Below, in pieces: positions 7,774-16,300 of a stretch of DNA of 64,000 bases (position 1 is the stretch's first letter; every line of letters starts with the position of its first letter). Source of the DNA: Pedobacter ghigonis (GTDB lineage: Bacteria; Bacteroidota; Bacteroidia; Sphingobacteriales; Sphingobacteriaceae); NCBI RefSeq assembly GCF_903166585.1, contig NZ_CAESCM010000015.1, forward strand, positions 1-64,000, read 5' to 3'. The notes beneath the pieces are model-generated. The model was not told the origin of the DNA. It saw only the letters and a program-made list of their open reading frames with translations, and did not search any database. Made by a program: the position numbers and the translations under genes.

Positions 7774-9732
7774 ATGAGCGAAGAACAGGATTTAAAGTCA
7801 AATTATTCGGCAGATAATATACAGGTTTTAGAAGGTTTAGAAGCGGTGCGTAAGCGCCCTTCGATGTATATAGGTGATACCGGTGTTAAAGGATTACACC
7901 ATTTGGTTTACGAGGTTGTAGATAACTCTATTGATGAGGCTTTGGCCGGTCATGCAGATACAATCGACGTTAGGATTTTACAAGGAAACTCGATCAGGGT
8001 TGAAGATAACGGCCGTGGTATCCCGACCGGAATTAATACTAAAGAAAATAAATCGGCGCTTGAAATCGTAATGACGGTTTTACACGCGGGTGGTAAATTT
8101 GATAAAGATACTTACAAAGTTTCTGGTGGTTTACACGGTGTGGGGGTAAGTTGCGTTAACGCATTATCTACCGATTTAAAAGCAGAGGTGCACCGCGAAG
8201 GTAAAATCTGGATGCAGGAGTATAAAATTGGTGTTCCGCAATACGACGTGAAAGAAGTTGGAACTACCGATAAGCGTGGTACGATTGTAACTTTTACTCC
8301 GGATGCAACTATCTTTACCCAAACTACAGAGTATAAATACGATACTTTAGCTGGCCGTTTGCGCGAGCTGGCTTTCTTAAATAAAGGCATTAAGCTTACC
8401 TTAACAGATGAGCGTGAAACTTTAGCAGATGGCAGTTTCTTCTCAGAAACTTTCCACTCGGAAGGTGGTTTGAAAGAGTTTGTTGCCTTTTTAGATGGTA
8501 CACGCACTTCAATCCTGGCTGAGCCAATTTATATTGAAGGTATTAAAAACGGTATTCCGGTTGAGCTGGCTTTCCAGTATAACGACAGTTACTCTGAAAA
8601 TGTACACTCTTACGTAAACAACATTAATACGCACGAAGGTGGTACCCACATTGCAGGTTTTCGTAGAGGTTTAACCCGTACTTTAAAAAACTATGCCGAT
8701 AAAGAAGGTTTGTTAAAGAACGTAAAAATGGAAATTACCGGCGATGACTTTAGAGAAGGTTTAACCGCAGTAGTTTCGGTAAAAGTACAAGAACCTCAGT
8801 TTGAAGGACAAACTAAAACCAAACTGGGTAACAGTGAGGTAATGGGTTCGGTAGATGTGGCTGTAGGTGAGGCATTGGGTAACTATCTGGAAGAAAATCC
8901 GAAAGAAGCCAAAATGATTATCAACAAGGTAATCTTAGCTGCTACTGCGCGTGCTGCGGCACGTAAAGCCCGCGAAATGGTGCAGCGGAAGAGCGTAATG
9001 GGCGGTTCGGGTTTACCGGGTAAACTGGCCGATTGCTCTGACAGTGATCCGGAAAGATGTGAAATCTATCTGGTAGAGGGTGACTCGGCGGGTGGTACCG
9101 CTAAGCAAGGTCGCGATAGAAACATTCAGGCTATTTTACCTTTAAAGGGTAAGATTCTGAACGTAGAGAAAGCGATGGAGCACAAGATTTACGAGAACGA
9201 CGAGATTAAAAATATGTTTACCGCAATTGGGGTGAGCATTGGTACACCGGAAGATGATAAGGCTTTAAACTTAACGAAACTGCGTTACCACAAAATCGTA
9301 ATCATGACGGATGCTGATATTGACGGTTCGCACATTACGACCCTGATTTTAACATTCTTCTACCGTTACATGCGTGCATTAATCGAAGCTGGTTATGTTT
9401 ACATTGCATCGCCACCACTTTATCAGGTTAAAAAAGGTAAAGATTTCGAATATTGCTGGAATGACGTACAACGCGATGCGGCTGTACAACGTTTAAAAGG
9501 TGCAGGTAAGGAAGAAAGCGTACACATTCAACGTTACAAAGGTTTGGGGGAGATGAACGCCGAGCAGTTGTGGGATACTACTTTAAATCCGGCAACGCGT
9601 ACTTTATTACAGGCTACAATTGAAAGTGCTGCAGAGTGCGATCACACTTTCTCTATGTTAATGGGCGATGAAGTTGCACCACGTAGAGAGTTTATTGAGC
9701 GTAATGCGAAATATGCGAAGATTGATGCTTAA
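7774..9732 (+). CDS. gyrB: DNA gyrase subunit B
   Basis: The 652-residue length is normal for GyrB of this phylum. GyrB hydrolyses ATP to drive negative supercoiling together with GyrA. The GHKL ATPase domain shows EVVDNSIDEALAGH, DNGRGIPTG and the lid GGLHGVGVSCVNALS. The transducer domain follows, and then the TOPRIM domain with EGDSAGG and DADIDGSHI. The C-terminus has QRYKGLGEMNAEQLW and ends RNAKYAKIDA. A strong -7 element precedes it and a hairpin terminator follows. gyrA is not in the window. The gene is monocistronic, flanked by repeats on both sides. Confidence 0.98.
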   Translation: MSEEQDLKSNYSADNIQVLEGLEAVRKRPSMYIGDTGVKGLHHLVYEVVDNSIDEALAGHADTIDVRILQGNSIRVEDNGRGIPTGINTKENKSALEIVMTVLHAGGKFDKDTYKVSGGLHGVGVSCVNALSTDLKAEVHREGKIWMQEYKIGVPQYDVKEVGTTDKRGTIVTFTPDATIFTQTTEYKYDTLAGRLRELAFLNKGIKLTLTDERETLADGSFFSETFHSEGGLKEFVAFLDGTRTSILAEPIYIEGIKNGIPVELAFQYNDSYSENVHSYVNNINTHEGGTHIAGFRRGLTRTLKNYADKEGLLKNVKMEITGDDFREGLTAVVSVKVQEPQFEGQTKTKLGNSEVMGSVDVAVGEALGNYLEENPKEAKMIINKVILAATARAAARKAREMVQRKSVMGGSGLPGKLADCSDSDPERCEIYLVEGDSAGGTAKQGRDRNIQAILPLKGKILNVEKAMEHKIYENDEIKNMFTAIGVSIGTPEDDKALNLTKLRYHKIVIMTDADIDGSHITTLILTFFYRYMRALIEAGYVYIASPPLYQVKKGKDFEYCWNDVQRDAAVQRLKGAGKEESVHIQRYKGLGEMNAEQLWDTTLNPATRTLLQATIESAAECDHTFSMLMGDEVAPRREFIERNAKYAKIDA

Positions 9733-9776
9733 GTGAGTTTTAAGCTTAAAGCCTAAAGCTGAAAGCAATATAATTT

Positions 9777-9811
9777 ACCCTCTTCAAGTTAAATCCTGGA
9801 GAGGGTTTTTT
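9777..9811 (+). terminator. Rho-independent terminator of gyrB
   Basis: The stem ACCCTCT / AGAGGGT encloses a 16-base loop and is followed by six T. It begins 45 bases after the gyrB stop. Confidence 0.8.
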
Positions 9812-9882
9812 GTTTACTGCCTTCTATACTGTATTTGTTTTAACAGCCCTTCGAGAGGCTACTTGACAAAACCAATAGAAGA

Positions 9883-10012
9883 GTCGTCATTTCGACTGAA
9901 GCCAGCCGGTTTTTCACCGGTGGCGGAACGGAGAAATCTATGGAGACAGATTTAGCTTCGCTGAGCACTTCGTGATTCTCGACTTCGTTGCACTCCGCTC
10001 GAAATAACGAGC
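9883..10012. repeat. Dispersed inverted repeat, GTCATTTCGA family, long form
   Basis: The ends GTCGTCATTTCGACTGAAG and CTCCGCTCGAAATAACGA are complementary. It contains an inner small hairpin (CCGGTTTTTCACCGG) missing from the other copies, and the core AGATTTAGCTTCGCTGAGCA that it shares with 33207-33315. Confidence 0.8.
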
Positions 10013-10102
10013 TCAGAGGCGCTCATTCATATAGATTTATATACCTTAGATTATTCCTCAGGATCGACAAGGCTATTTACAGCTCAGGATAAAGACGCAA
10101 AA

Positions 10103-10133
10103 AAAAGCCATTCAAAAATTTCGAATGGCTTTT
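10103..10133 (-). terminator. Two-way hairpin terminator
   Basis: The stem AAAAGCCATTC / GAATGGCTTTT has A-rich DNA on the left and T on the right, so it could work in both directions. It lies about 100 bases beyond the bestrophin stop. Confidence 0.75.
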
Positions 10134-10229
10134 ATTATTTGTACACTTAACTATAGCTGCTCCTCATCCAAGCAACAAACCATAGTACTTAACTAACCGC
10201 TATCAAACGATTTTCTTTATCGACTGGCC

Positions 10230-11156
10230 CTACAAAATGTAGTACGATCCTACAGGAGCCAGTTCTGTTTGAGGTTTATCCTCGTATATTTTATTGTCAT
10301 CCAGCATTTGGCACAGATCGCGTTCAATGTTCCGGCAAATAGTGGTGGTAGGTGTATCAGTCGGTTTATTTTCGAAGGGATCCTGAAGGTGTACGGCCAT
10401 CTTTTCTACCAAAAGGAAAAACGCGGCAATAGCTACAACCAGAGGTACCTCCATATATCCGAAGTATTCAATCAAACCAAAAGGAAGCAATACAATAAAT
10501 AAATGGATAGACATATTGATGTATTTGCTATAGGTAACCGGAAAAACCGTGTTTTTGATCCTTTCCGAACCGCCCATGTGGTTACATAAGGCCGTAATGG
10601 TTTTATCGATCTCTATTTGCTGGTATTTATTTATCCAGCCTTCCTGTAAAGCTTTTTTAAGGTCCATAGCATGCAACTCTAATATAGAAGTGGTTACATT
10701 TTTACGCTTTTTAATAAAGGCCATTTCCTCGGCACTGAGGTATTCTTCCAATCCTTTTCGGGCGTTAAATCCTCTTAACGATTGGCTTAAAGCATAACAC
10801 CAGGCAATTTGTCTTTTGATAAATTTTTCTTTAAAGGCTTCAATCTCATCGGAGCCATAAGGATTCTCTACGAAAGACAATATCTGGCGGGAGATTGATC
10901 TCGAATCGTTAACTATGGCCCCCCATAGGATTCTGGCCTCCCACCATCTATCGTAAGCCTGATTGGAACGAAATGCCAATAACAGGGAAATGATGGTTCC
11001 CAATAATGCCGGTACTGCAACTGGAATGGATATACGCGTAACGTGGAAGTTTTCGTATAGCACTACAATACCTATTGAGTAGCCTATAACAAACAGAAGT
11101 TCTTTCTTGATCTTCCCGAATATATAAGTGAGCGGAATATTATTTCGTAACAGCAT
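10230..11156 (-). CDS. Bestrophin-family anion channel
   Basis: The protein has about 308 residues from the ATG at 11156. Bacterial bestrophins are pentameric inner-membrane ion channels. Two N-terminal membrane helices (LLFVIGYSIGIVVLYE and VPALLGTIISLLLAFR) precede the family signature SNQAYDRWWEARILWGAIVNDSRS. Two more helices lie at about residues 205-250 (LFIVLLPFGLIEYFG and VALVVAIAAFFLLVEK-like). The segment DPFENKPTDTPTTTICRNIERDL is also typical. A longer GTG-started frame (11192) overlaps the stop of the UspA-like gene by 8 bases. The ATG fits better with family N-termini (MLLRNNIPLTYIFGKI). The two genes are probably one transcript. Confidence 0.88.
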   Translation of the reverse strand: MLLRNNIPLTYIFGKIKKELLFVIGYSIGIVVLYENFHVTRISIPVAVPALLGTIISLLLAFRSNQAYDRWWEARILWGAIVNDSRSISRQILSFVENPYGSDEIEAFKEKFIKRQIAWCYALSQSLRGFNARKGLEEYLSAEEMAFIKKRKNVTTSILELHAMDLKKALQEGWINKYQQIEIDKTITALCNHMGGSERIKNTVFPVTYSKYINMSIHLFIVLLPFGLIEYFGYMEVPLVVAIAAFFLLVEKMAVHLQDPFENKPTDTPTTTICRNIERDLCQMLDDNKIYEDKPQTELAPVGSYYIL

Positions 11157-11184
11157 ATGATAATTTTTTATAAATAATTTTTGA

Positions 11185-11682
11185 TTAAGCACTTGCTTCC
11201 TGCAACTGCGTTTCCTGAATCTTGGTATCGATTAAATTTTCTGTAGCCAGCACACTGCTTGATGTTAACTGCATTACCGGGCATCCGGCTCGGCCGGTTA
11301 AAATTTTCGGATCGATGCTATATTTGTTGATGGGGGTAAAATTGTAGCCATCTAAGTAGGCAATGCAGTCTACATCAAAAGCTTCGATGAAATTTTTAAA
11401 GGCGGCAACAGTGCTTCCGTAAAAATATTCAAGGCCTATAGCATTAATTTGATTAGTATATTTTGCTTTAACCTGGTCTAATTGCTGGTAAAATTCATCG
11501 CTAATGTTTTCATAATCGCGACTACGGCGGCTTAGCATCAGCATATCGGTTATCGAATCTGATAATTTAAAAGCGTGCACAAAAATGATATTCAGGGTTT
11601 CGTTACGCTGGTTCTGAACAAGCGCATCGATAATGTTAATGCTTCCTAATTTAAAATCGGTAGGTACTAAAACTGTTTTCAT
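11185..11682 (-). CDS. UspA-like universal stress protein
   Basis: The 165-residue protein starts at MKTVLVPTDFKLGSINIIDAL, the usual beginning of a Usp domain. The longer frame to 11781 would add an unlikely hydrophobic leader, so the inner ATG was chosen. The middle contains TLNIIFVHAFKLSD. The C-terminal half differs from the classic nucleotide-binding G-2x-G-9x-G(S/T) pattern (only ILTGRAGCPVMQL is visible), so ATP binding is doubtful. It precedes the bestrophin gene with no gap, which suggests joint expression. The functional link is inferred from position only. Confidence 0.7.
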   Translation of the reverse strand: MKTVLVPTDFKLGSINIIDALVQNQRNETLNIIFVHAFKLSDSITDMLMLSRRSRDYENISDEFYQQLDQVKAKYTNQINAIGLEYFYGSTVAAFKNFIEAFDVDCIAYLDGYNFTPINKYSIDPKILTGRAGCPVMQLTSSSVLATENLIDTKIQETQLQEASA

Positions 11683-12172
11683 GGCTTTATCATTTTTTAA
11701 ATGAATTAAATATTTATACAAGTTTAGCCCGATATGATTACAGCGAAATAAGAACGGTATTAGAATGAGATTAGAATGCATTCCTTATTGGAGTGGCAGG
11801 GATTAATTGTTCATTGGTTCATTCGTCATTAGTTCATTTGGGCTGGCGGTTGTTTATTAGTTCATTCGTCATTGGTTCATTTGTGTTGGTAGTAGCAGAA
11901 TAATCAATTACCAATAATCAGAGGAGAGACTTTAAGTCAATGATGCATGTACAAGAAATAATAACCAAAAAACAATAATCAAAGGGAGCCTATAAATTAA
12001 TGATGCATGAACAACGCAATGCCTATTGAACGATTAGGCTATTAACCAATTAGCTATTGACTAATGAACGATTATGCTATGGACTATTAACCAATGAACG
12101 ATTAGGCTATGAACTATTAACTAATGAACTATTGACCAATGAACAATCAAGCTATGGTAATGAACCGTCGAA
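11683..12172. other. 490-base intergenic region made of several short repeats
   Basis: No gene is seen. The left part (11806-11895) contains TTCATTCGTCATTAGTTCAT words repeated with a 43-base period. The centre (about 11905-12022) holds two copies, about 60 bases apart, of AATGATGCATG with flanking AATAATCA. The right part (12025-12165) holds AATGAACGATTAGGCTAT units with a 30-base period. Confidence 0.7.
11810..12165. repeat. Mixed 43-, 60- and 30-bp repeat block
   Basis: TTCATTCGTCATT begins at 11818 and 11861. AATGATGCATG occurs near 11938 and 11998. Units beginning AATGAAC start at 12063, 12093 and 12123, with partial copies at 12025 and 12138. The left and right blocks are rough inverse complements (GGTTCATT against AATGAACC), so the whole region could fold back on itself. 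Confidence 0.75.
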
Positions 12173-13522
12173 CTAAATCTTAACAGGTAACAAAACCTTA
12201 ATCTCAGTACCTACGCCTTCCTGCGATTTGATGGCGATGCTGCCACGGTGCAGGCGGATAATATTTAAAGAAAGGGGAAGTCCCACGCCATAACCTTTAA
12301 AATCGTTGGTGTTTGATGCGCGGTAAAAGGGCTCGAATATATGCTGAATATCGGTTTGGGGAATCCCGATCCCTCTATCGGTAACGGCAATAGAAAGGGT
12401 ATTGGCATTGCTTTCAATACTAACGCTCACCAGCTTTTCATTAGAGTATTTGCAGGCATTACTCACAATGTTGTTTAAGGCCAGTTTCATCAGGTTTTTG
12501 TTCGCCCTTAAAGTAAGCAGGTTTTCATCGTCGGGGAGTTTGCTAAAGTCGATTTCGATTTTACTGTTGGGGTGCACCTGGTTAACCGAATCTTTAATTT
12601 CCCAGAGCAGTTCGTCCATTCTAACTTCTTCCCAGGGTTGGTTCTTGCCGTTAAAGCCTGATTGGGCCAGGCCAAGCAAACTGGTTAAAATATGCTCCAG
12701 CCGTTCAGCTTCGTCTTTGATTTTGGATAGTGCCTTTCCTTGTTTTTGCTCATCATTTATGGTTTTCATGGCTAGCTCTACTTCACCACTGATGATGGTT
12801 AAAGGGGTTCTCAATTCGTGCGAAGCATTGCTGATAAAATTATTTTGGGTTTCGAAAGCGGTTTCCAAACGGTTAAGCATGTTGTTAAAAGTTTGGGCCA
12901 GTTGCGACATTTCATCGTTTCCTGCTTTAACATCGAGCCTTAAGTGCAGGTTTTCGGCTTTGATTTTTTTTACGCTTTTAATGATGTTACGCAGTGGCAT
13001 AAGCATGTAGTTGGAGAATTTCCAGCCTACAACAAATGATAAGATAACAGAAAGGAAAAAGCCAATGATCAGGATTCTTTGCAGGTCCTTCAACTCACGA
13101 AAGCCAAACGGATCGTTTGCCGAAACAATAACAATGTAACCACTATTTTTATTTTTAAAGAATTTGCCGGCATAAAAATGGTTTTCAACCCGGTAACGGG
13201 CCATGGCACCTGTTTTTATCCGGTTGTAAAAGCTTGCCGGCAGCTTCCGGTCGAGTGCTTTAACTTCTCCGGCCCGCATAATGTATTCTTTTTCCGAGGG
13301 TAAGCGCTCCAGGTATTGGTTACGCATTTTGGCGTAGGCAGTATTGTTAACATCTTCATAGAGTTTAATCTGCGCAGCAATTTTAACCCTGGCCTCTAAA
13401 CGTTTGTAGAAATCTTCGAAAGCAAACTCATTGGAAAAATACCATACAAAACCACTTAACAGGGAAATAATAACAGCCGAAAGAATGGCAAAGAGTAAAG
13501 TGATTTTTTTAGCAATCTGCAT
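12173..13522 (-). CDS. Sensor histidine kinase (HAMP, HisKA, HATPase)
   Basis: The 449-residue membrane kinase has a first membrane helix at about residues 7-29, a periplasmic sensor region to about 148, and a second helix (IGFFLSVILSFVVGWKF). A HAMP segment follows, then the phosphoacceptor H-box NASHELRTPLTIISGEVELA. The ATPase domain shows the N box NIVSNACKYS, DRGIGIP and GYGVGLPLSL. It is a typical partner of OmpR-type regulators. Its ATG follows directly on the TAA of the regulator gene, so translation is probably coupled. The periplasmic domain has no recognised ligand motif, so the signal is unknown. Confidence 0.93.
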   Translation of the reverse strand: MQIAKKITLLFAILSAVIISLLSGFVWYFSNEFAFEDFYKRLEARVKIAAQIKLYEDVNNTAYAKMRNQYLERLPSEKEYIMRAGEVKALDRKLPASFYNRIKTGAMARYRVENHFYAGKFFKNKNSGYIVIVSANDPFGFRELKDLQRILIIGFFLSVILSFVVGWKFSNYMLMPLRNIIKSVKKIKAENLHLRLDVKAGNDEMSQLAQTFNNMLNRLETAFETQNNFISNASHELRTPLTIISGEVELAMKTINDEQKQGKALSKIKDEAERLEHILTSLLGLAQSGFNGKNQPWEEVRMDELLWEIKDSVNQVHPNSKIEIDFSKLPDDENLLTLRANKNLMKLALNNIVSNACKYSNEKLVSVSIESNANTLSIAVTDRGIGIPQTDIQHIFEPFYRASNTNDFKGYGVGLPLSLNIIRLHRGSIAIKSQEGVGTEIKVLLPVKI

Positions 13523-14200
13523 TTATTTTTCTTTTAACACATAGCCGAGACCTACGGCCGTGTGGATGAGTTTCTCACCGGCGTTTTTATCTATTTTTTT
13601 GCGGAGGTAATTTACGTAAACATCAACTACGTTGGTGCCCAGGTTAAAGTCTATATCCCAAACATTCTCTAATATATCAATCCGCGATAAAATTTTCGAT
13701 TTATTTTTGGCCAGGTATTCTAGGAGGCGGTATTCTGTTGCAGTGAGTACAATTTCCTGCTGGTTGCGTTTTACTGTTTTTGCGCTCAGGTTAATTTGCA
13801 GATCGGCAATGTTAATGATCTGATCCTGGGTAGTAATGCCGCTGTATCTTCTCAGCAGCATCCTTATCCTTGCAAAAAGCTCGGCAAATTTAAAGGGTTT
13901 AATCAAGTAATCGTCGGCACCATTGTCGAGTCCGTTTACTACATTTTCGGTAGTGCCCAATGCCGTAAGCATAATGATCGGGGTTTGGGGTTTCTGCGTT
14001 TTAATGATTTTGCAGAGCTCCAGACCGTTTATCCCTGGTAGCATGATGTCGAGAATGATCAGATCGAAATTATGTTCTGCGGCCATCTGTTTCCCGATTA
14101 AGCCATCGGGGGCAATACTAACCGTGAAGCCTTCTTCCGTAAGACCTCTCGATACCACAGAAACCACACTCGGTTCATCTTCTACTAGTAGTAAGTTCAT
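13523..14200 (-). CDS. OmpR/PhoB-family response regulator
   Basis: The 225-residue protein has a receiver domain with the acidic pair ED at residues 7-8, the phosphoacceptor Asp51 in DLIILDIMLPG, Thr in MLTALG and Lys in DYLIKPF. The C-terminal winged helix-turn-helix contains LTATEYRLLEYLAKNKSKILSR and VDVYVNYLRKKID. It binds DNA as a dimer when phosphorylated by the kinase encoded directly downstream. The regulator comes first in the operon. Targets are not indicated in the window. Confidence 0.95.
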   Translation of the reverse strand: MNLLLVEDEPSVVSVVSRGLTEEGFTVSIAPDGLIGKQMAAEHNFDLIILDIMLPGINGLELCKIIKTQKPQTPIIMLTALGTTENVVNGLDNGADDYLIKPFKFAELFARIRMLLRRYSGITTQDQIINIADLQINLSAKTVKRNQQEIVLTATEYRLLEYLAKNKSKILSRIDILENVWDIDFNLGTNVVDVYVNYLRKKIDKNAGEKLIHTAVGLGYVLKEK

Positions 14201-14317
14201 TTAAGCAGCAAATAATCTAAAAAATAGCGAAATACAAAATATTTAGCACCAGAAGTTGTTTTTTAATGCTTTTTTAACGCCAAACCGACACAATTGTTTG
14301 ATTTTTTTTGGGCTAAA

Positions 14318-14353
14318 CAAAAAGAAGGCTCCTCAATTTTAATTGAGAAGCCT
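14318..14353 (-). terminator. Rho-independent terminator of the SRPBCC gene
   Basis: The stem AGGCTCCTCAATT / AATTGAGAAGCCT has one mismatch, and on the minus strand it is followed by a T-rich run. It separates the SRPBCC gene from the regulator gene downstream. Confidence 0.8.
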
Positions 14354-14375
14354 CTATAATTGGTGTTAGCTAAAA

Positions 14376-14912
14376 TTAGCTTCCTTTTTCCGATTTTTCT
14401 TTCAGCGATTTTAAGCCATCTTCAAAATCTTTGCCGATCATTTTATCCATGCTTACAAAAACGCACATCCATTTCGAAATCATATTGTTTTCGCCACTCA
14501 TGGTCCAGGTTACTTTCTGGCCGGCGCCATCAGGCTGAATATCGAATTTAGTGTCTGCTAAACTTTCGAAGGGTTTAATGAATTTAAGCTCAATGTCTAC
14601 GTTGGTACTTGGTTTTGCTGTTAATATAGTCATCGATCCCTGTCCGGTTTCTTTACCTTCCCAGGCGTACACGTGGCCAGGTTGAGCAGGCGTGCCAGCG
14701 TAAGTTGTTTTGGCACTTGGTTCCATTTTAGCCCATGGATTCCATTTGTAGAATTCTTTGAAATCGGCAATGTTTTTATAAATAACACTATCAGGAGCGT
14801 TAATTACAGTGCTGCGACTAACTGAATAGGTTTTTGGTAATACCAGTCCGCCTATAACAAATATAATTGCCAGTACGACAATGATACCTACTAAGATTCT
14901 AAGAAATTTCAT
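14376..14912 (-). CDS. SRPBCC-family protein with N-terminal membrane anchor
   Basis: The 178-residue protein has one N-terminal hydrophobic helix (MKFLRILVGIIVVLAIIFVIGGLVL). A helix-grip (START/polyketide-cyclase-like) domain follows: VSRSTVINAPDSVIYKNIADF, WNPWAKMEPSAKTTYAG, and the closing helix MDKMIGKDFEDGLKSLKEKSEK. Such proteins have a deep hydrophobic cavity that binds lipids or other small ligands; the ligand is unknown. It lies 63 bases downstream of the truncated hemoglobin gene on the same strand and ends in its own terminator. Confidence 0.8.
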   Translation of the reverse strand: MKFLRILVGIIVVLAIIFVIGGLVLPKTYSVSRSTVINAPDSVIYKNIADFKEFYKWNPWAKMEPSAKTTYAGTPAQPGHVYAWEGKETGQGSMTILTAKPSTNVDIELKFIKPFESLADTKFDIQPDGAGQKVTWTMSGENNMISKWMCVFVSMDKMIGKDFEDGLKSLKEKSEKGS

Positions 14913-14975
14913 ATTTGATTGTTTTGGTTAACTTAAATTTATAAAGAAACCAGTATAAATCAAAACAAAATTTGT

Positions 14976-15371
14976 TTAAACGATTTTGATTTTTGATGGT
15001 GGTGCATTTAATTTAAAATGCATTAAATCGGCAATAGACTGCGCCTTTTGTTTAATGGTTTCGGTATTTGGGCCAGCAAATAAGTCATCAACAGTTTGGT
15101 AAAAGAGGTTTTTCCAGGTATCGAACTCTGCTGTTTGCAAAGGTGCTTTATCGTTGATGGCAAAATGGGTAAGCATGGGGTTGCCTTTGTAAATGGCTTT
15201 GCCAAAAAGGATACTTTCCCAAAAATCGTGCATTTTGGGCAGGTGATGCTGCCAGTCTACCTTCGCTATCTGGGTAAATATTGGTCCGATTTTATCATTC
15301 AGCTGTACCTTTTGGTAAAAACTATCGACCAAAAGGATAATGTCTTCCCTGTTGTTAATATCGTTTTTCAT
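14976..15371 (-). CDS. Group III truncated hemoglobin
   Basis: The 131-residue protein has the compact 2-on-2 globin length. Group III features are the DIILLVDSFYQKVQLNDKIGPIF start, HLPKMHDFWESILFG, and YKGNPMLTHFAI, in which the His is the likely haem-binding proximal residue. Members bind oxygen and nitric oxide and are linked to NO or oxygen chemistry (Campylobacter Ctb is the reference). Its ATG lies inside the 3' end of the upstream membrane-protein gene (17-base overlap), so the two are probably translated together. Role here is inferred, as no NO-responsive regulator site was found. Confidence 0.88.
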   Translation of the reverse strand: MKNDINNREDIILLVDSFYQKVQLNDKIGPIFTQIAKVDWQHHLPKMHDFWESILFGKAIYKGNPMLTHFAINDKAPLQTAEFDTWKNLFYQTVDDLFAGPNTETIKQKAQSIADLMHFKLNAPPSKIKIV

Positions 15372-15795
15372 AGCGCAGTGAGTTTAGGTTTAAGCATCCA
15401 AGTACAATGAGTAATAAAAGTTTGATGCTTTCGATGATGATATACAAAATATGATGATGGCTTGCTGGGGGAGGCATTCCTGCCAGTACCAGTTTTGCCC
15501 TTTCATCTAATAATGGCAACAGCCAAAAAGTATCGGCCAGTAAGATAGCCGTAAGTATAACAAGTAGCTTACTTTTTATGTTTTTGAAAGGTGCCGGAAA
15601 GGAACAAATTAAAACAATGGCTAACAGGGCAATTTCGATTTTGTTGAGTGCCTGAAAAACCAGCTGTCCAATGCCCAAACCCAATGGAATGGTAATGCCT
15701 GGAGCCAGAAACTTAAGTGGTGCTTCTAAAAAACTGATCCCGGCAATTAATCCTGCCCAGAAAATGAGGCAAAAACATGCGATTAACTTCTTCAT
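15355..15795 (-). CDS. Small four-helix membrane protein
   Basis: From the ATG at 15795 the protein has 146 residues. A longer frame starts at a TTG nine bases earlier. It has four likely membrane helices: KLIACFCLIFWAGLIAGISF, LGIGQLVFQALNKIEIALLAIVLIC, LLVILTAILLADTFWLLPLL, and ILYIIIESIKLLLLIVLGCL. A short loop PPPASHHH precedes the last helix, and its His could bind metal or haem. This layout resembles DUF4149-like or other small haem/copper-linked membrane proteins, but I do not recognise the family with certainty. The 17-base overlap with the truncated hemoglobin gene suggests a shared role. Confidence 0.7.
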   Translation of the reverse strand: MKKLIACFCLIFWAGLIAGISFLEAPLKFLAPGITIPLGLGIGQLVFQALNKIEIALLAIVLICSFPAPFKNIKSKLLVILTAILLADTFWLLPLLDERAKLVLAGMPPPASHHHILYIIIESIKLLLLIVLGCLNLNSLRYEKRY

Positions 15796-15859
15796 TTGAT
15801 ACAAATATCACCTAAAATGAACTGTAAAAAATGATTAGGGTCATAAAAAGAAATAATCT

Positions 15860-16285
15860 TTATTTATACAGCCTTAAAATCATTTTGTTGTAATCGATAA
15901 CGGCTTTATGCTGCATTAAAATATCGCCCCCAATAATGCCAGAAATAGGAGGGTGGCCAAACTGCTGGTAAGTATCGCTCACCGATTGGAGGTCGAAAGC
16001 AACGGTTTCGTAGTTTTTGATTTTTAACGAACCGATTTTTAGCTCAGGGATTGTTGCCTGTATGGTAGTGGTTGTGGTAAAAAGGGTGGCTGCGTTAATT
16101 TCTTCAGATACCTGAAGGGTTGCGGCCAGGTGTTTCTCGATTAGGGCTTTATCAAACACGCTGCGCGATGCTCCTGTATCGAGTACGACTAAATGGGTAT
16201 CTTTAAAAACAACAACTTCTACCAACAGGTGAAAGCCATCGTCTTGCAGGTTAATCAGTTGAAGCGGTATTGAAATTGATCTCAT
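15860..16285 (-). CDS. Retropepsin-like aspartyl protease domain protein
   Basis: The 141-residue protein carries the single-domain aspartyl protease signature VVLDTGASRSVFD and a second conserved strand ISGIIGGDILMQHKAVIDY. Like retroviral proteases, such a protein would need to dimerise to build the active site. There is no signal peptide, so it should be cytoplasmic. The start ATG gives an N-terminal beta strand (MRSISIPLQLINL) that fits the fold. Substrates are unknown. A strong inverted repeat lies just upstream, between this gene and mdh. Confidence 0.82.
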   Translation of the reverse strand: MRSISIPLQLINLQDDGFHLLVEVVVFKDTHLVVLDTGASRSVFDKALIEKHLAATLQVSEEINAATLFTTTTTIQATIPELKIGSLKIKNYETVAFDLQSVSDTYQQFGHPPISGIIGGDILMQHKAVIDYNKMILRLYK

Positions 16286-16300
16286 TGATTTTCAAGCTGT

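Larger units (their letters stand above)
9812..10229. other. Intergenic region between gyrB and the bestrophin gene
   Basis: It holds the inverted repeat at 9883-10012 and a two-way terminator at 10103-10133. The rest shows no open frame with coding character and no recognised RNA. Confidence 0.6.
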
